DNA of 64,000 nucleotides from Janibacter cremeus (GCF_013409205.1 NZ_JACCAE010000001.1:1426001-1490000), one strand, 5' to 3'; shown: positions 8,145 through 18,327, numbered from the stretch's first letter. The notes: generated by a model from the letters alone, not told the origin. Numbers and translations are program-made.

Positions 8145-9046
8145 CGACGGCGGTCACCCCCTTCGCCCGGCTCGATCCCGACCTGCTCACCTCGGTGCGC
8201 GCGGCGGCCGAGGAGGCCACCTCCGCCGACGGCGTCGCGCCGCTGAGCGAGGCCTTCCTGCTCGGCCTGCCCCGCGAGGGCGAGCACCTCGTGGCCACCG
8301 ACGAAGGGGGCCTGGCCGGGTACGCGCAGATCGCCGACGACGGCTCGGTCGAGGCCTTCGTCGTCCCGTCCGCCCGGGCGAAGGGGGTCGGCACCGCCGT
8401 GTTGGCCGCTGTCCTGAAGCACCGTCCCGACGCCCGGCCGTGGGCACACGGCGACCTCCCCGGGTCCCGGGCGCTCGCCGCGTCGCTGGACCTGGCGCCC
8501 GTGCGCGAGCTGCTCGTGCTCTCCCGGCCGGTCGTCGACGGCGACGAGGTCGACCCGGAACTGCCGGAGGGCTTCGCCCACCGGACCTTCGAGCCCGGTC
8601 GCGACGACGACGCGCTGCTGGCGGTCAACGCCGCTGCCTTCGCCACCCACCCCGAGCAGGGCGATCTCGACACCGCCGGGCTGACCGAGCGGATGGAGCA
8701 GCCGTGGTTCGAGGCCGAGGGGCTGATCCTGCTGGAAGGCACAGCGGACGGCTCCGTGGCCGAGCACGGCCTCGCCGGGTTCCACTGGACCAAGGTCGAC
8801 CCACCGGACGGCGACGTCGGCGAGGTCTACGTCGTCGGTGTGCGCCCGGACCTGCACGGGCGCGGTCTCGGCGGGCCGCTCACCGGGCTCGGGCTCGCCC
8901 ACCTGGCCCGACGCGGTGTGCGCGAGGTCGAGTTGTACGTCGAGGGCGACAACCACCCTGCCCTGGCGACCTATCGCCGAGCCGGCTTCGAGCGCAAGGC
9001 AGTCCACGTCATGTATTCACGCGGGGTTCACCACACCGTGGAATGA
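8141..9046 (+). CDS. mshD: Mycothiol synthase (acetyltransferase)
   Basis: 301-residue tandem-GNAT protein that acetylates Cys-GlcN-Ins with acetyl-CoA, the last step of mycothiol synthesis. The N-terminal GNAT domain (about 1-130) is degenerate. The C-terminal one (about 145-300) carries the acetyl-CoA loop [17 protein letters not shown] and the ending [19 protein letters not shown] typical of MshD. It is joined to glnR by a 4-nt overlap and to ppk by another (ATGA, 9043-9046), so a single transcript is likely. Confidence 0.94.
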   Translation: MTTAVTPFARLDPDLLTSVRAAAEEATSADGVAPLSEAFLLGLPREGEHLVATDEGGLAGYAQIADDGSVEAFVVPSARAKGVGTAVLAAVLKHRPDARPWAHGDLPGSRALAASLDLAPVRELLVLSRPVVDGDEVDPELPEGFAHRTFEPGRDDDALLAVNAAAFATHPEQGDLDTAGLTERMEQPWFEAEGLILLEGTADGSVAEHGLAGFHWTKVDPPDGDVGEVYVVGVRPDLHGRGLGGPLTGLGLAHLARRGVREVELYVEGDNHPALATYRRAGFERKAVHVMYSRGVHHTVE

Positions 9047-11337
9047 TGTCCGACATGTCCGACAGGTCCGCCGCCCAGGCCTCGCACGAGGACACCGAGC
9101 GCCGCCCCGGCACCGCCCACACCGGTGACGTGACGATCTCGTCGGCATCCCCGGCCGCGACTGCACAGTTGCGCCCTCGCGCGGCCAACGGGCGCTTCGT
9201 GCGGACCACCGGCACCCAGGACGAGGACGCCGACGACCTGCCGGGTGACCGCTTCCTCGACCGCGAGATCAGCTGGCTGCAGTTCAACGAACGGGTGCTC
9301 CAGCTCGCTGCGGACGAGAGCGTCCCGCTGCTCGAACGGGCCCGGTTCCTCGCGATCTTCGCGAGCAACCTCGACGAGTTCTTCATGGTCCGGGTCGCCG
9401 GACTCAAGCGCCGCATCGCCACCGGCATCGCGGTGCGCAGTTCCTCGGGCCTCGAGCCGCGCGAGGTGCTGGAGCAGGTCGCCCGGATCGCCCACGACCT
9501 CACCGGGATGCAGACCCGGATCTTCGAGGAGGGCGTGCGTCCGGCCCTGGAGGACGAGGGCATCAGCATCGTGCGCTGGGACGCCATCGAGCAGGTGGAG
9601 AAGGAACGCCTCGAGGAGATGTTCCTCAACCGGATCTACCCGGTGCTCACGCCGCTGGCCGTCGACCCGGCCCACCCCTTCCCCTACATCTCGGGGCTCT
9701 CGCTCAACCTCGCCGTGATCCTCATCAACCCCAAGACGGGCAAGGAGCACTTCGCGAGGATCAAGATGCCGCCCTCGCTCCCGCGTTTCCTGCAGGTGCG
9801 GCGGGCGAGCGCGACGGTGACCTCGGACCTCTTCGAAGCCCGCTTCGTCCCGCTCGAGGACGTCATCGCGGCCCACCTCGACGAGCTCTTCCCCGGTATG
9901 GAGGTCCACGAGCACTACTCCTTCCGGGTCACCCGCAACGAGGACGTCGAGGTCGAGGAGGACGACGCCGAGAACCTCCTGGCCGCGCTGGAGAAGGAGC
10001 TGACCCGCCGCCGCTTCGGCCCGCCGGTGCGCCTCGAGGTCGAGCGCGACCTGGACGACCACGTCATGGAGCTGCTCAGCCGCGAGATCGGGGTGACCGA
10101 GGACGAGATCTACCGGCTCCCGGGTCCGCTCGATCTGCGGGGGCTGAACGAGATCGCGGACATCGACCGGACCGACCTGCACTTCGCCCCCTTCGTCGCC
10201 GGCACCAGCGCCGACCTCGCCCCGGCGGAATCGTCCAAGGCGGCCGACCTCTTCGGCCGGATCGCCCGGCAGGACGTGCTGTTGCAGCACCCCTACGACT
10301 CCTTCTCCACTTCCGTGCAGGCCTTCATCGAGCAGGCGGCCGCCGACCCGTACGTCCTGGCGATCAAGCAGACGCTCTACCGCACCTCCGGCGACAGCCC
10401 GATCGTCGATGCCCTCATCGACGCGGCAGAGGCGGGCAAGCAGGTCCTGGCGGTCGTCGAGATCAAGGCGCGCTTCGACGAGCAGAACAACATCGGATGG
10501 GCCCGCAAGCTCGAGCACGCGGGCGTCCACGTCGTCTACGGCACCGTCGGTCTGAAGACGCACGCCAAGCTCGCGCTCGTCGTGCGCCAGGAGGCCGACG
10601 GGCTGCAGCGCTACTGCCACATCGGTACCGGCAACTACAACCCCAAGACCGCGCGCCTCTACGAGGACCTGGGGTTGCTCACCGCCGACCCCGAGGTCGG
10701 CCAGGACCTCACCCGGCTGTTCAACCAGCTCTCCGGCGTCGCGCCGCGCACGAAGTACAAGCGCCTGCTGGTGGCGCCGCGCACGGCCCGCGACGGGCTG
10801 CTCGAGCGTATCGGGAAGCAGGTCGAGCGGCAGGAACGCTCGGGGGACGGCTACGTCGGCATCAAGGTCAACTCCCTCGTCGACGAGGCGACCATCGACG
10901 CCCTCTACCGTGCCGGCCGCGCCGGGGTCCACATCGACATCTGGGTCCGCGGCATCTGCACCATCCGTCCCGGCATCGTCGGGCTGAGCGAGAACATCCA
11001 CGTGCACTCCGTGCTCGGACGCTTCCTCGAGCACTCCCGGATCTTCCTCTTCGGCCGTGGCAAGGACCGCGAGGCGTGGATCGGCAGCGCCGACCTGATG
11101 CACCGCAACCTCGACCGACGCGTCGAGGCGCTGGTCAAGGTGGTCGACCCGCGCCACGTCGAGCAGCTCCACGACCTGCTCGAGCGGGCGATGTCCGGCG
11201 ACTACACGCACTGGTCGCTTGCCGGCGACGGTCGCTGGACCCGGATCCACCAGGGGGAGGACGGCCAGCCCCTCCCCGACATCCAGGCGGCATTGATCGC
11301 GATGCACGCCAAGCGTCGCCGCAAGGCACGGCGCTGA
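9043..11337 (+). CDS. ppk: Polyphosphate kinase 1
   Basis: 764-residue enzyme that reversibly transfers the ATP gamma-phosphate to inorganic polyphosphate. After about 65 low-complexity residues comes the N-domain ([16 protein letters not shown] and [17 protein letters not shown]), then the H, C1 and C2 domains. The autophosphorylated His is in [12 protein letters not shown] (His526), and a second HxK motif is in KTHAKLAL (His507). The start was chosen at the ATG overlapping the mshD stop; in-frame ATGs at 9046 and 9055 are possible. It precedes mutT1 and the pst operon, tying polyphosphate storage to phosphate uptake. Confidence 0.96.
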   Translation: MMSDMSDRSAAQASHEDTERRPGTAHTGDVTISSASPAATAQLRPRAANGRFVRTTGTQDEDADDLPGDRFLDREISWLQFNERVLQLAADESVPLLERARFLAIFASNLDEFFMVRVAGLKRRIATGIAVRSSSGLEPREVLEQVARIAHDLTGMQTRIFEEGVRPALEDEGISIVRWDAIEQVEKERLEEMFLNRIYPVLTPLAVDPAHPFPYISGLSLNLAVILINPKTGKEHFARIKMPPSLPRFLQVRRASATVTSDLFEARFVPLEDVIAAHLDELFPGMEVHEHYSFRVTRNEDVEVEEDDAENLLAALEKELTRRRFGPPVRLEVERDLDDHVMELLSREIGVTEDEIYRLPGPLDLRGLNEIADIDRTDLHFAPFVAGTSADLAPAESSKAADLFGRIARQDVLLQHPYDSFSTSVQAFIEQAAADPYVLAIKQTLYRTSGDSPIVDALIDAAEAGKQVLAVVEIKARFDEQNNIGWARKLEHAGVHVVYGTVGLKTHAKLALVVRQEADGLQRYCHIGTGNYNPKTARLYEDLGLLTADPEVGQDLTRLFNQLSGVAPRTKYKRLLVAPRTARDGLLERIGKQVERQERSGDGYVGIKVNSLVDEATIDALYRAGRAGVHIDIWVRGICTIRPGIVGLSENIHVHSVLGRFLEHSRIFLFGRGKDREAWIGSADLMHRNLDRRVEALVKVVDPRHVEQLHDLLERAMSGDYTHWSLAGDGRWTRIHQGEDGQPLPDIQAALIAMHAKRRRKARR

Positions 11338-11338
11338 C

Positions 11339-12298
11339 GTGGCAGTGACCGTCCTGGCCGCGGGATCCCTGCCGTGGCGACGCCGTCGGGGCCGCCTCGA
11401 GGTCGCTCTCGTCCACCGTCCCCGCTACGACGACTGGTCCTGGGCCAAGGGCAAGCTCGATCCCGGCGAGGCCTTCCCCGCTGCCGCCGCACGCGAGACC
11501 CTCGAGGAGACCGGTCTGCGCGTGCGCCTGGGCCACCCCCTGCCGACGACGACGTACACCATCGCCCAGCGCGGCACTCCCGCCGTGAAGGAAGTGCGGT
11601 ACTGGGCCGCAGAGGTGACCGGCGGGGACGGTGGGCTCGTCCACGAGGTCGACGAGGTCGTCTGGCTCGAGGTCGAGGTGGCTGCCGACCGGCTCAGCTA
11701 CGCACACGACCGTGCCCAGCTCCAGGAGCTCGTCGCCGTCGACCGCCGGGGGACGCTGTCGACGTGGCCGCTGGCGATCGTGCGCCACGCCAAGGCGCGC
11801 TCCCGCTCGAAGTGGCAGCGCGAGGACGCACTGCGGCCCCTCGACGACGCGGGTCGCGCGCAGGCACAGGACCTCGTCCCCGTGCTCGGCGCCTATGGCA
11901 TCAGCCGTCTGGTCACCAGTCCCTCCACCCGGGCCAACGACACCCTCGCTCCCTACGCGACCGCCAGCGGTGGCCGCCTGCGGTCCAAGCCGGGACTGTC
12001 CGAGGAGGGCCACACGCAGCACCCGGGCAAGGCCCGTCACCACGTCGAGCAGCTCCTCGAGCGCGGTGTCCCCGCCGCCGTCTGCAGCCACGGTCCCGTC
12101 CTGCCCGACCTCGTGGCCTGCCTCCTGCAGCGGGTCGACCCCACCTTCGCCCCCGGGCTCGTGGCCCGCTCCGTGGCCGAGGACGTCCTCGACCACGGGA
12201 TGGCGAAGGGGGAGGTGCTGCTCGCACACGTCATCGGCACCGGCGAGGACGCCCGGGTCATCGCGGTCGAGCGCCACCACCCCCGCGACCGGGCCTGA
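11339..12298 (+). CDS. mutT1: MutT1-like NUDIX hydrolase fused to histidine phosphatase
   Basis: 319-residue two-domain protein. Residues 1-135 are a NUDIX domain with box GKLDPGEAF..RETLEETGL. Residues 143-315 are a histidine-phosphatase domain starting at VRHAKA (His150). This architecture is that of mycobacterial MutT1, which hydrolyses 8-oxo-dGTP and diadenosine polyphosphates to the monophosphate. GTG start 1 nt after the ppk stop. The ppk-mutT1 order is also conserved in Mycobacterium. Confidence 0.93.
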   Translation: MAVTVLAAGSLPWRRRRGRLEVALVHRPRYDDWSWAKGKLDPGEAFPAAAARETLEETGLRVRLGHPLPTTTYTIAQRGTPAVKEVRYWAAEVTGGDGGLVHEVDEVVWLEVEVAADRLSYAHDRAQLQELVAVDRRGTLSTWPLAIVRHAKARSRSKWQREDALRPLDDAGRAQAQDLVPVLGAYGISRLVTSPSTRANDTLAPYATASGGRLRSKPGLSEEGHTQHPGKARHHVEQLLERGVPAAVCSHGPVLPDLVACLLQRVDPTFAPGLVARSVAEDVLDHGMAKGEVLLAHVIGTGEDARVIAVERHHPRDRA

Positions 12299-12379
12299 CT
12301 GCAGCCACCCGTCACGACCCGTCCACCCCTACCGCCGTCACGCCGGTCGCCCGGCTGCACCACGCAGTGTGCAGGTGCA

Positions 12380-12423
12380 CTTCACCCGCTGTTCACCAAG
12401 GGGGGTCCGTCCGGTCACCCTCG
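12380..12423 (+). promoter_or_regulatory. PHO box (PhoP operator) of the pst operon
   Basis: Direct repeats with an exact 11-nt period: CTTCACCCGCT (12380-12390), GTTCACCAAGG (12391-12401), a degenerate third unit, then GGTCACCCTCG (12413-12423). The TCAC core is at 12382, 12393 and 12415. This resembles actinobacterial PhoP boxes (GTTCACC units), which replace the -35 at pstS promoters. A -10-like TAGTTT lies at 12429-12434. Confidence 0.75.
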
Positions 12424-12514
12424 CCGCCTAGTTTTTCTCGTGTACGACCACGGCGGTCGCGGCGGGAGAACCCGTCGTGCATCGTGGCCATCCCTCCAGA
12501 GAGGTCTGACAGAC

Positions 12515-13627
12515 GTGATTCGTTCCACCCGCAGCCGCAAGGGCCTGACCGCGACTGCTGCCCTGGCACTCTCCCTGAGCCTCGCCGCCTGTGGCGCAGC
12601 CAACGAGTCGGCGGCGACCGCCGACTCGGGCAACGGCAGCCCGGGCGCCTCCGGGACACTCTCCGGCGCCGGCGCCTCCTCGCAGGCCGCCGCCGTCGAT
12701 GCCTGGAAGAACGGCTTCCTGCGGGCCAACCCTGACGCCACGGTCAACTACGACCCGGTCGGCTCCGGTGGTGGCCGGGAGCAGTTCGTCTCCGGCGCCG
12801 TGCCGTGGGCCGGCTCGGACGCCTACCTCAGCGACGGTGAGCTGACGAAGGCGCAGGAGCGCTGCGGCGGCGAGGGCAACCTCATCGAGATCCCCGCCTA
12901 CATCTCACCGATCGCCGTGCCCTACAACGTCAAGGGCATCCAGGACCTGCAGCTCTCCCCCGAGACGCTGGCCAAGATCTTCGACCAGCAGATCACGACC
13001 TGGGACGACGGGGCCATCGCCAAGGACAATCCCGACGCGGACCTGCCGTCGACGCCGGTCACGGTCGTCAACCGCTCCGACGAGTCGGGCACCACCGAGA
13101 ACTTCGTCGACTACCTCTCCGTGGCCGCCGGCGACGCCTGGCCGCACGAGGTCTCCGGTGACTGGCCGGTGTCCGGCGGCACCGCCGCCAAGGGCACCAC
13201 GGGCGTGGTCCAGTCCGTCGAGGCCACTGATGGCGCCATCGGCTACTCCGACGTCTCGCAGATCGGTGACCTCCCGGCCACGAAGGTCAAGGTCGGCCAG
13301 GACTGGGTCGGCCCGAGCGCCGAGGCGGCCGCCAAGATCATCGAGGCCTCTTCCCAGGTCGAGGGCCGCGGCGAGTTCGACCACGCCACGCAGATCGAGC
13401 GCAACACCACCGAGGCGGGTACCTACCCGATCGTGCTGGCGTCCTACGAGCTGGCCTGCGCCCAGTACGACGACGCCGAGACCGCCGACCTCGTCAAGGC
13501 GTGGCTGACCCACGTCACCAGCGACGAGGGCCAGCAGGCCTCCGCGAAGACGGCCGGTTCGGCCCCGATCAGCGCGGCCACGCAGGAGAAGGCCACCGCT
13601 GCCATCGAGGCGATCTCTGCCAAGTGA
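12515..13627 (+). CDS. pstS: Phosphate-binding lipoprotein of the Pst transporter
   Basis: 370-residue lipoprotein. A signal peptide with lipobox LAAC places the lipidated Cys near residue 26. The mature protein has the PstS-type phosphate-binding fold: SGAGASSQ near the N-terminus, PVGSGGGREQF, and SDESGTTENFVDYL, which provide the Ser/Asp/Arg ligands. It captures phosphate outside the membrane and delivers it to PstCA. GTG start with AGAGAGG (12498-12504) upstream. First gene of pstSCAB, induced by phosphate starvation through the PHO box. Confidence 0.97.
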   Translation: MIRSTRSRKGLTATAALALSLSLAACGAANESAATADSGNGSPGASGTLSGAGASSQAAAVDAWKNGFLRANPDATVNYDPVGSGGGREQFVSGAVPWAGSDAYLSDGELTKAQERCGGEGNLIEIPAYISPIAVPYNVKGIQDLQLSPETLAKIFDQQITTWDDGAIAKDNPDADLPSTPVTVVNRSDESGTTENFVDYLSVAAGDAWPHEVSGDWPVSGGTAAKGTTGVVQSVEATDGAIGYSDVSQIGDLPATKVKVGQDWVGPSAEAAAKIIEASSQVEGRGEFDHATQIERNTTEAGTYPIVLASYELACAQYDDAETADLVKAWLTHVTSDEGQQASAKTAGSAPISAATQEKATAAIEAISAK

Positions 13628-13643
13628 TGCACTGACGGCCATT

Positions 13644-13680
13644 GGCGGTTCATGATCGCCCCTAGCGATCGTGAACCGCC
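13644..13680 (+). terminator. Stem-loop between pstS and pstC
   Basis: 15-nt arms 13644-13658 and 13666-13680 pair with a single G-T position and a 7-nt loop, 16 nt after the pstS stop. There is no U-tract. It probably attenuates readthrough or protects the pstS message, giving more binding protein than permease, as in many pst operons. Confidence 0.7.
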
Positions 13681-13719
13681 GCAGCCGTGCCCGTCCCCCT
13701 TCACCCAGGAGTCCCACTC

Positions 13720-14667
13720 GTGAGCTCAGTCCCCCAAGCTCCCGGCGACACCGGTTTCACCAGCACCAGGAGACGCCCCGGCGACGCGATCTTCGCCGGT
13801 CTCTCCCTGTCGGCCGGCGTGACCATCCTCGTCGTGCTCTTCCTCGTCGCAGCGTTCCTGCTGTGGCAGGCGATGCCCGCCCTCACCGCCGCACCCGAGG
13901 AGGTGCGTGGCGGGCAGGGCCTCGTCCACTACATCGCCCCCCTGCTCTTCGGCACGGTCGTCTCCTCGGCCATTGCCCTGATCGTCGGCACCCCGCTGGC
14001 GATCGGCATCGCGCTGTTCATCTCGCACTACGCCCCCCGCCGGCTCGCGGCGCTGCTCGGCTACGTCATCGACCTGCTCGCCGCCGTGCCCTCGGTCATC
14101 TTCGGCCTGTGGGGCTTCTACGTCTTCGGCCCGTGGATGATGCCGACACAGCAGGGGTTGATCGAGTACCTCGGGTTCATCCCACTCTTCGGTGGGCCCG
14201 CCAGCCCGAAGTCGATCCTGGTCACCGGCCTGGTCCTGGCCATCATGATCCTGCCGATCATGACCGCCGTGAACCGTGAGGTCTTCCTCCAGGCGCCGCG
14301 CCTGCACGAGGAGGCCTCGCTGGCCCTCGGTGCCACCCGGTGGGAGATGATCCAGCAGGCGGTCATCCCCTTCGCCAAGTCCGGCATCATCTCCGGTGCG
14401 ATGCTCGGTCTTGGCCGGGCGCTCGGCGAGACGATGGCCGTGGCCATCATCCTGTCGGCCTCCGCCCGCTTCACCCCGGTGATCACCAGCTCGGCCAATC
14501 CCGGCACCATCGCCGGCGACATCGCGCTGCAGTTCCCGGAGTCGAGTGGCATGGACGTCAACACCCTCGTCACGAGCGGTCTGGTGCTGTTCTTCCTCAC
14601 CCTTCTGGTCAACATGTTCGCCCGCTGGATCGTCTCCCGGCGTTCCGAGTTCTCGGGGGCCAACTGA
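13720..14667 (+). CDS. pstC: Phosphate ABC transporter permease PstC
   Basis: 315-residue inner-membrane permease with six predicted helices. The C-terminal half holds the binding-protein-dependent transport EAA-like loop (EEASLALGATRWEMIQQAVIP). The GTG at 13720 is preferred because AGGAG (13707-13711) sits 8 nt upstream; an alternative GTG at 13687 would add 11 residues overlapping the hairpin region. Works with PstA as the membrane channel. Confidence 0.95.
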   Translation: MSSVPQAPGDTGFTSTRRRPGDAIFAGLSLSAGVTILVVLFLVAAFLLWQAMPALTAAPEEVRGGQGLVHYIAPLLFGTVVSSAIALIVGTPLAIGIALFISHYAPRRLAALLGYVIDLLAAVPSVIFGLWGFYVFGPWMMPTQQGLIEYLGFIPLFGGPASPKSILVTGLVLAIMILPIMTAVNREVFLQAPRLHEEASLALGATRWEMIQQAVIPFAKSGIISGAMLGLGRALGETMAVAIILSASARFTPVITSSANPGTIAGDIALQFPESSGMDVNTLVTSGLVLFFLTLLVNMFARWIVSRRSEFSGAN

Positions 14668-15761
14668 TGACCGCGACCAACACCCGGGCCCCGGCACCGG
14701 ACCGGGCCCCCGGCACTCGACCGGGCAGCACCCGTGGCCACACCACGTTGACCGACGCGACCCGCTGGGCCGTGCTCGCCGCCTCCCTCGTCCTGGGCAT
14801 CCTCATCACGACGCTGGCGTGGGGATGGAATGCCATCGCCGCCGGGGCCGTCAGCGCGGTGCTCTACCTCGTCGGGATCTACACGATCTCCCGGTTCGTC
14901 GAGGGCCACCGCCATGCCGTTGACCGGGTGGTCACCGGGGTCGTCACGACGATGTTCCTCATCGCCCTCCTGCCGCTGGTGTCGGTCGTGTGGGAGGTCA
15001 CCTCGATGGGCCTCGAGCGCTTCGACGCCCAGTTCTTCACGTGGTCGATGCGCGGCGTCATGGGTGAGGGCGGCGGCGCCTACCACGCGATCATGGGCAC
15101 GCTGATCATCACCGGCCTGACCACGCTGATCTCCGTCCCGATCGGGATCTTCGCCGCGATCTACCTCGTGGAGTACAGCAACAGGAACGCGCTGTCGAAG
15201 GCCCTGACCTTCTTCGTCGACGTCATGACGGGCATCCCCTCGATCGTCGCCGGTCTCTTCGCGATCGCGCTGTTCACCCTCTTCTTCGGTCCGGGCGTAC
15301 GCATGGGCATCATCGGCGCGGTCGCGCTGACGGTGCTGATGATCCCCGTCGTGGTCCGCAGCACCGAGGAGATGCTGCGCCTGGTGCCCAACGAGCTGCG
15401 CGAGGCCAGCTACGCACTCGGCGTGCCGAAGTGGCTGACGGTCGTCAAGGTCGTCCTGCCGACCGCGATCGCCGGCATCGCCACGGGGGTCACCCTGGCG
15501 ATCGCCCGCGTCATCGGTGAGACGGCTCCGTTGCTGGTCACCGTCGGCACGACGGACTCGATGAACCTCAATCCCTTTGACGGGCGCATGCAGACACTGC
15601 CGATCTTCGCCTACTACAGCTACGCGACGCCCGGCATCCCCAAGGAGCCGTACTTCGCGCGGATGTGGGCTGCTGCCCTGACGCTCATCCTGATCGTCAT
15701 GGCGCTGAACATCATCGCCCGCCTCATCTCCAAGTTCTTCGCCCCCAAGACCGGTCGCTGA
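14667..15761 (+). CDS. pstA: Phosphate ABC transporter permease PstA
   Basis: 364-residue permease. It has an extended N-terminus with two extra hydrophobic helices (about residues 35-75) ahead of the canonical six-helix domain. The EAA-type loop reads NELREASYALGVPKWLTVVKVVLP. The ATG shares one nucleotide with the pstC stop (TGATG), so translation is coupled. Partner of PstC. Confidence 0.95.
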   Translation: MTATNTRAPAPDRAPGTRPGSTRGHTTLTDATRWAVLAASLVLGILITTLAWGWNAIAAGAVSAVLYLVGIYTISRFVEGHRHAVDRVVTGVVTTMFLIALLPLVSVVWEVTSMGLERFDAQFFTWSMRGVMGEGGGAYHAIMGTLIITGLTTLISVPIGIFAAIYLVEYSNRNALSKALTFFVDVMTGIPSIVAGLFAIALFTLFFGPGVRMGIIGAVALTVLMIPVVVRSTEEMLRLVPNELREASYALGVPKWLTVVKVVLPTAIAGIATGVTLAIARVIGETAPLLVTVGTTDSMNLNPFDGRMQTLPIFAYYSYATPGIPKEPYFARMWAAALTLILIVMALNIIARLISKFFAPKTGR

Positions 15762-15791
15762 CCCGAGCAGACCAGATCAAGGAAAGCTGAC

Positions 15792-16571
15792 GTGTCCAAG
15801 CGCATCGACGTGACGAACCTCGACATCTACTACAGCGACTTCCTCGCCGTGAAGGATGTCTCGGTCACCATCGAGCCCCGCACGGTGACCGCCCTCATCG
15901 GCCCCTCGGGCTGCGGCAAGTCCACCTTCCTGCGGGCCCTGAACCGCATGCACGAGGTGATCCCGGGAGCCCGCGTCGAGGGCCAGGTGGTCCTCGACGG
16001 GGAGGACATGTACGCGAAGGGGGTCGACCCGGTGCTCGTGCGCCGCAAGGTCGGCATGGTCTTCCAGAAGCCCAACCCCTTCCCGACGATGTCCATCCGG
16101 GAGAACGTCCTTGCCGGTGTCAAGCTGAACAACAAGCGGATCAAGCGCTCGGACGCCGACGACCTCGCCGAGTCCAGCCTCCGCGGCGCCAACCTGTGGA
16201 ACGAGGTCAAGGACCGGCTCGACAAGCCCGGATCCGGGCTCTCCGGCGGCCAGCAGCAGCGCCTGTGCATCGCCCGCACGATCGCCGTGGAGCCGGAGGT
16301 CGTCCTCATGGACGAGCCGTGCTCAGCGCTCGACCCGATCTCCACGCTGGCGATCGAGGACCTGATCGAGCAGCTGAAGGAGAGCTACACGATCGTCATC
16401 GTCACGCACAACATGCAGCAGGCTGCCCGCTGCTCGGACCGGACCGGGTTCTTCAACATCGAGGGCACCGGCAAGCCCGGTCAGCTCGTGGAGTTCGACG
16501 ACACCGGGCGGATCTTCAACAACCCAGGCCAGAAGGCCACCGAGGACTACATCTCGGGGCGCTTCGGCTGA
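15792..16571 (+). CDS. pstB: Phosphate ABC transporter ATP-binding protein
   Basis: 259-residue ATPase. Walker [10 protein letters not shown] is at residues 37-45, the signature LSGGQQQR near 150, Walker B VVLMDEP near 172, and the H-loop His in VTHNMQQ. Energises phosphate import through PstCA. GTG start with AGGAAAG just upstream. Last gene of pstSCAB, followed by a strong hairpin. Confidence 0.97.
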   Translation: MSKRIDVTNLDIYYSDFLAVKDVSVTIEPRTVTALIGPSGCGKSTFLRALNRMHEVIPGARVEGQVVLDGEDMYAKGVDPVLVRRKVGMVFQKPNPFPTMSIRENVLAGVKLNNKRIKRSDADDLAESSLRGANLWNEVKDRLDKPGSGLSGGQQQRLCIARTIAVEPEVVLMDEPCSALDPISTLAIEDLIEQLKESYTIVIVTHNMQQAARCSDRTGFFNIEGTGKPGQLVEFDDTGRIFNNPGQKATEDYISGRFG

Positions 16572-16605
16572 GTCAGGCTCCCCCCGGGGGGACGGGGGAA
16601 GACGA

Positions 16606-16637
16606 CGGCCGGTGGACCCGCAGGGGTCCACCGGCCG
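16606..16637. terminator. Bidirectional terminator between pstB and pit
   Basis: A perfect 14-bp stem, CGGCCGGTGGACCC (16606-16619) with its complement at 16624-16637, and a 4-nt loop. It sits between the convergent pstB and pit genes, 35 nt after the pstB stop, and can act for both strands. GACGA (16601-16605) can extend it toward TCGTC. Confidence 0.85.
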
Positions 16638-16657
16638 TTCGTCGTGACAAGCGTGGG

Positions 16658-17662
16658 TCAGAAGCCGAAGAAGATCGGCGTGAGGATCCACATGAAGATC
16701 GCGGCGCTGAGCCCCGCCCCGGGGAAGGTGAAGATCCAGGCGCCAACGATGTTCTTGGCCACGCCCCACCGGACGGCCTTGAGTGACTTCGTCGAACCGA
16801 CGCCCATGATCGCGGAGGTGATGGCATGGGTCGTCGAGATCGGTGCCCGCAGCGCCGTCGCGACGTAGAGGATCGAAGCGGCGGTGACCTCGGCGGCGAA
16901 TCCCTGCGGCGGGTCGAGGTGGATGATCCCGCGTCCCAGGGTGCGCATGATCCGCCACCCACCGGCGTAGGTGCCCATCGAGATCACGACGGCGGACATC
17001 ACGAGAACCCACAGCGGGATGCTCTGGTCACCGCCGTCCTGGTAGCCGGCGACAGTCAGGGCGAGTACGACGACACCGGCCGTCTTGGCGGCGTCCTGCA
17101 TGCCGTGGCCGAAGGCCATCGCGGCGGCCGAGGCGGTCTGGGCATAGCGGAAGCCCCGCTTGGTGCGCCCCGGGTTGGCGTTGTGGAAGAGCCTGAGGAT
17201 CAGGCGCATCACGAGGTACCCGACGATGATGCCGACGATCGGCGACAGCAGCATCGGGATGATGACCTTGTCGAAGATGCCCATCCACTGCACGCCGGCA
17301 CCCGCTGCCAGCGCCGCGCCACCGAGGCCGCCGATGAGGGCGTGCGATGAGGAGGACGGCAGCCCGAGCCACCAGGTGAGCAGGTTCCACCCGATGGCCC
17401 CGATCAGGGCGGCCGCGCAGAGCACGAGACCGAGCTGCCCGTCGGGCGCATCGATGATGCCCTGCCCGACGGTCTTGGCCACCTTGGCCCCGAAGAAGGC
17501 ACCGAAGAGGTTCGCCACGGCGGCCATGGCCAGGGCGGCCCGCGGGGTCAGCGCCCGGGTGGAGACTGACGTGGCAATCGCGTTCGCCGCGTCATGGAAG
17601 CCGTTGGTGTAGTTGAAGCCCATCGCCAGGAGGGTGACGAGGGCGACCGGAATCCACTCCAC
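16658..17662 (-). CDS. pit: Low-affinity inorganic phosphate transporter (PiT family)
   Basis: 334-residue multi-pass symporter. The N-terminal PiT repeat shows GFNYTNGFHDAANAIAT (residues 15-31) and the C-terminal repeat shows ISTTHAITSAIMGVG. About ten helices. Imports metal-phosphate by proton coupling. It lies 5 nt downstream of a phoU-like (DUF47) gene, the usual regulator partner of Pit. Together with the high-affinity pst operon on the opposite strand it forms a phosphate-uptake locus. Confidence 0.95.
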   Translation of the reverse strand: MEWIPVALVTLLAMGFNYTNGFHDAANAIATSVSTRALTPRAALAMAAVANLFGAFFGAKVAKTVGQGIIDAPDGQLGLVLCAAALIGAIGWNLLTWWLGLPSSSSHALIGGLGGAALAAGAGVQWMGIFDKVIIPMLLSPIVGIIVGYLVMRLILRLFHNANPGRTKRGFRYAQTASAAAMAFGHGMQDAAKTAGVVVLALTVAGYQDGGDQSIPLWVLVMSAVVISMGTYAGGWRIMRTLGRGIIHLDPPQGFAAEVTAASILYVATALRAPISTTHAITSAIMGVGSTKSLKAVRWGVAKNIVGAWIFTFPGAGLSAAIFMWILTPIFFGF

Positions 17663-17667
17663 GTCGG

Positions 17668-18327
17668 TCAGGCTTCCTTGATGGCGATGCCCTCGACGCG
17701 GTGGGCCACGTTCTCGAAGGCGTCGGCAGCCATCTCAAGGCGCTCGATGATGTCCTTGTGCTTGATCACCTCGATGGGGTCACTCACGGCGCCGCCGAAG
17801 AGGTCGCGGAGCAGGCCGCGGTAGATCGCATCGCCTTCGTTCTCCAGACGGTTGATCTCCACCCAGTAGTCCTTGAGTTCCTTCATCGTCGCCAACCGCG
17901 GCATGGCCTCGGCGGTCAGCTCGGCCATCCGCACGATGACCTCCATCTGGGCGGTGATCTCGGGCATGAGGCCGTTCATCCGGTACAGGACCACGGTCTG
18001 ACCGACGGACTCGATGTGGTCGGTGCAGTCGTCGAGGGCAGCGGCCAGCTCCACGATGTCGCTGTGGTCGAAGGGGGTGACGAAGCTGGAGTTCACCTTG
18101 TGGATGATCGCGTGGGTCGCCTCGTCGGCCTCGTGCTCGATGTCCTTGAGCTGGGGTGCCAACTCCTCGCGCTCCTGGGCGCTCGTCCCCAACATCTGGG
18201 TGAGCATCTCGGCCGCGGCCACGGCGTGGCGGGCGCTGTCGGCGAGGAGTTGGTAGAAGCTGTCATCTCGGGATTTTGCTCGGAAGAAGCCCACTCGGTC
18301 TTGTCTCCAGGTCCAGGGGAGGGTCAC
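17668..18327 (-). CDS. PhoU-like DUF47 protein, putative Pit regulator
   Basis: 219-residue all-helical protein of the DUF47/PhoU-like family (DDSFYQLLADSARHAVAAAEML; LKDIEHEADEATHAIIHKVNSSFVTPFD). Acidic ExxxD clusters in the helical bundle are likely metal-binding. Family members associate with and modulate Pit-type phosphate transporters, consistent with the 5-nt gap to pit. GTG start; the first 12 residues are less conserved, so an internal start is possible. Confidence 0.9.
   Translation of the reverse strand: MTLPWTWRQDRVGFFRAKSRDDSFYQLLADSARHAVAAAEMLTQMLGTSAQEREELAPQLKDIEHEADEATHAIIHKVNSSFVTPFDHSDIVELAAALDDCTDHIESVGQTVVLYRMNGLMPEITAQMEVIVRMAELTAEAMPRLATMKELKDYWVEINRLENEGDAIYRGLLRDLFGGAVSDPIEVIKHKDIIERLEMAADAFENVAHRVEGIAIKEA

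Noticed and set aside
9028..11307. A 759-codon open frame antisense to ppk
   Set aside because: The ppk frame carries intact catalytic motifs; the antisense product is Val/Asp/Gly/Arg repetitive, typical of mirrored high-GC coding DNA.
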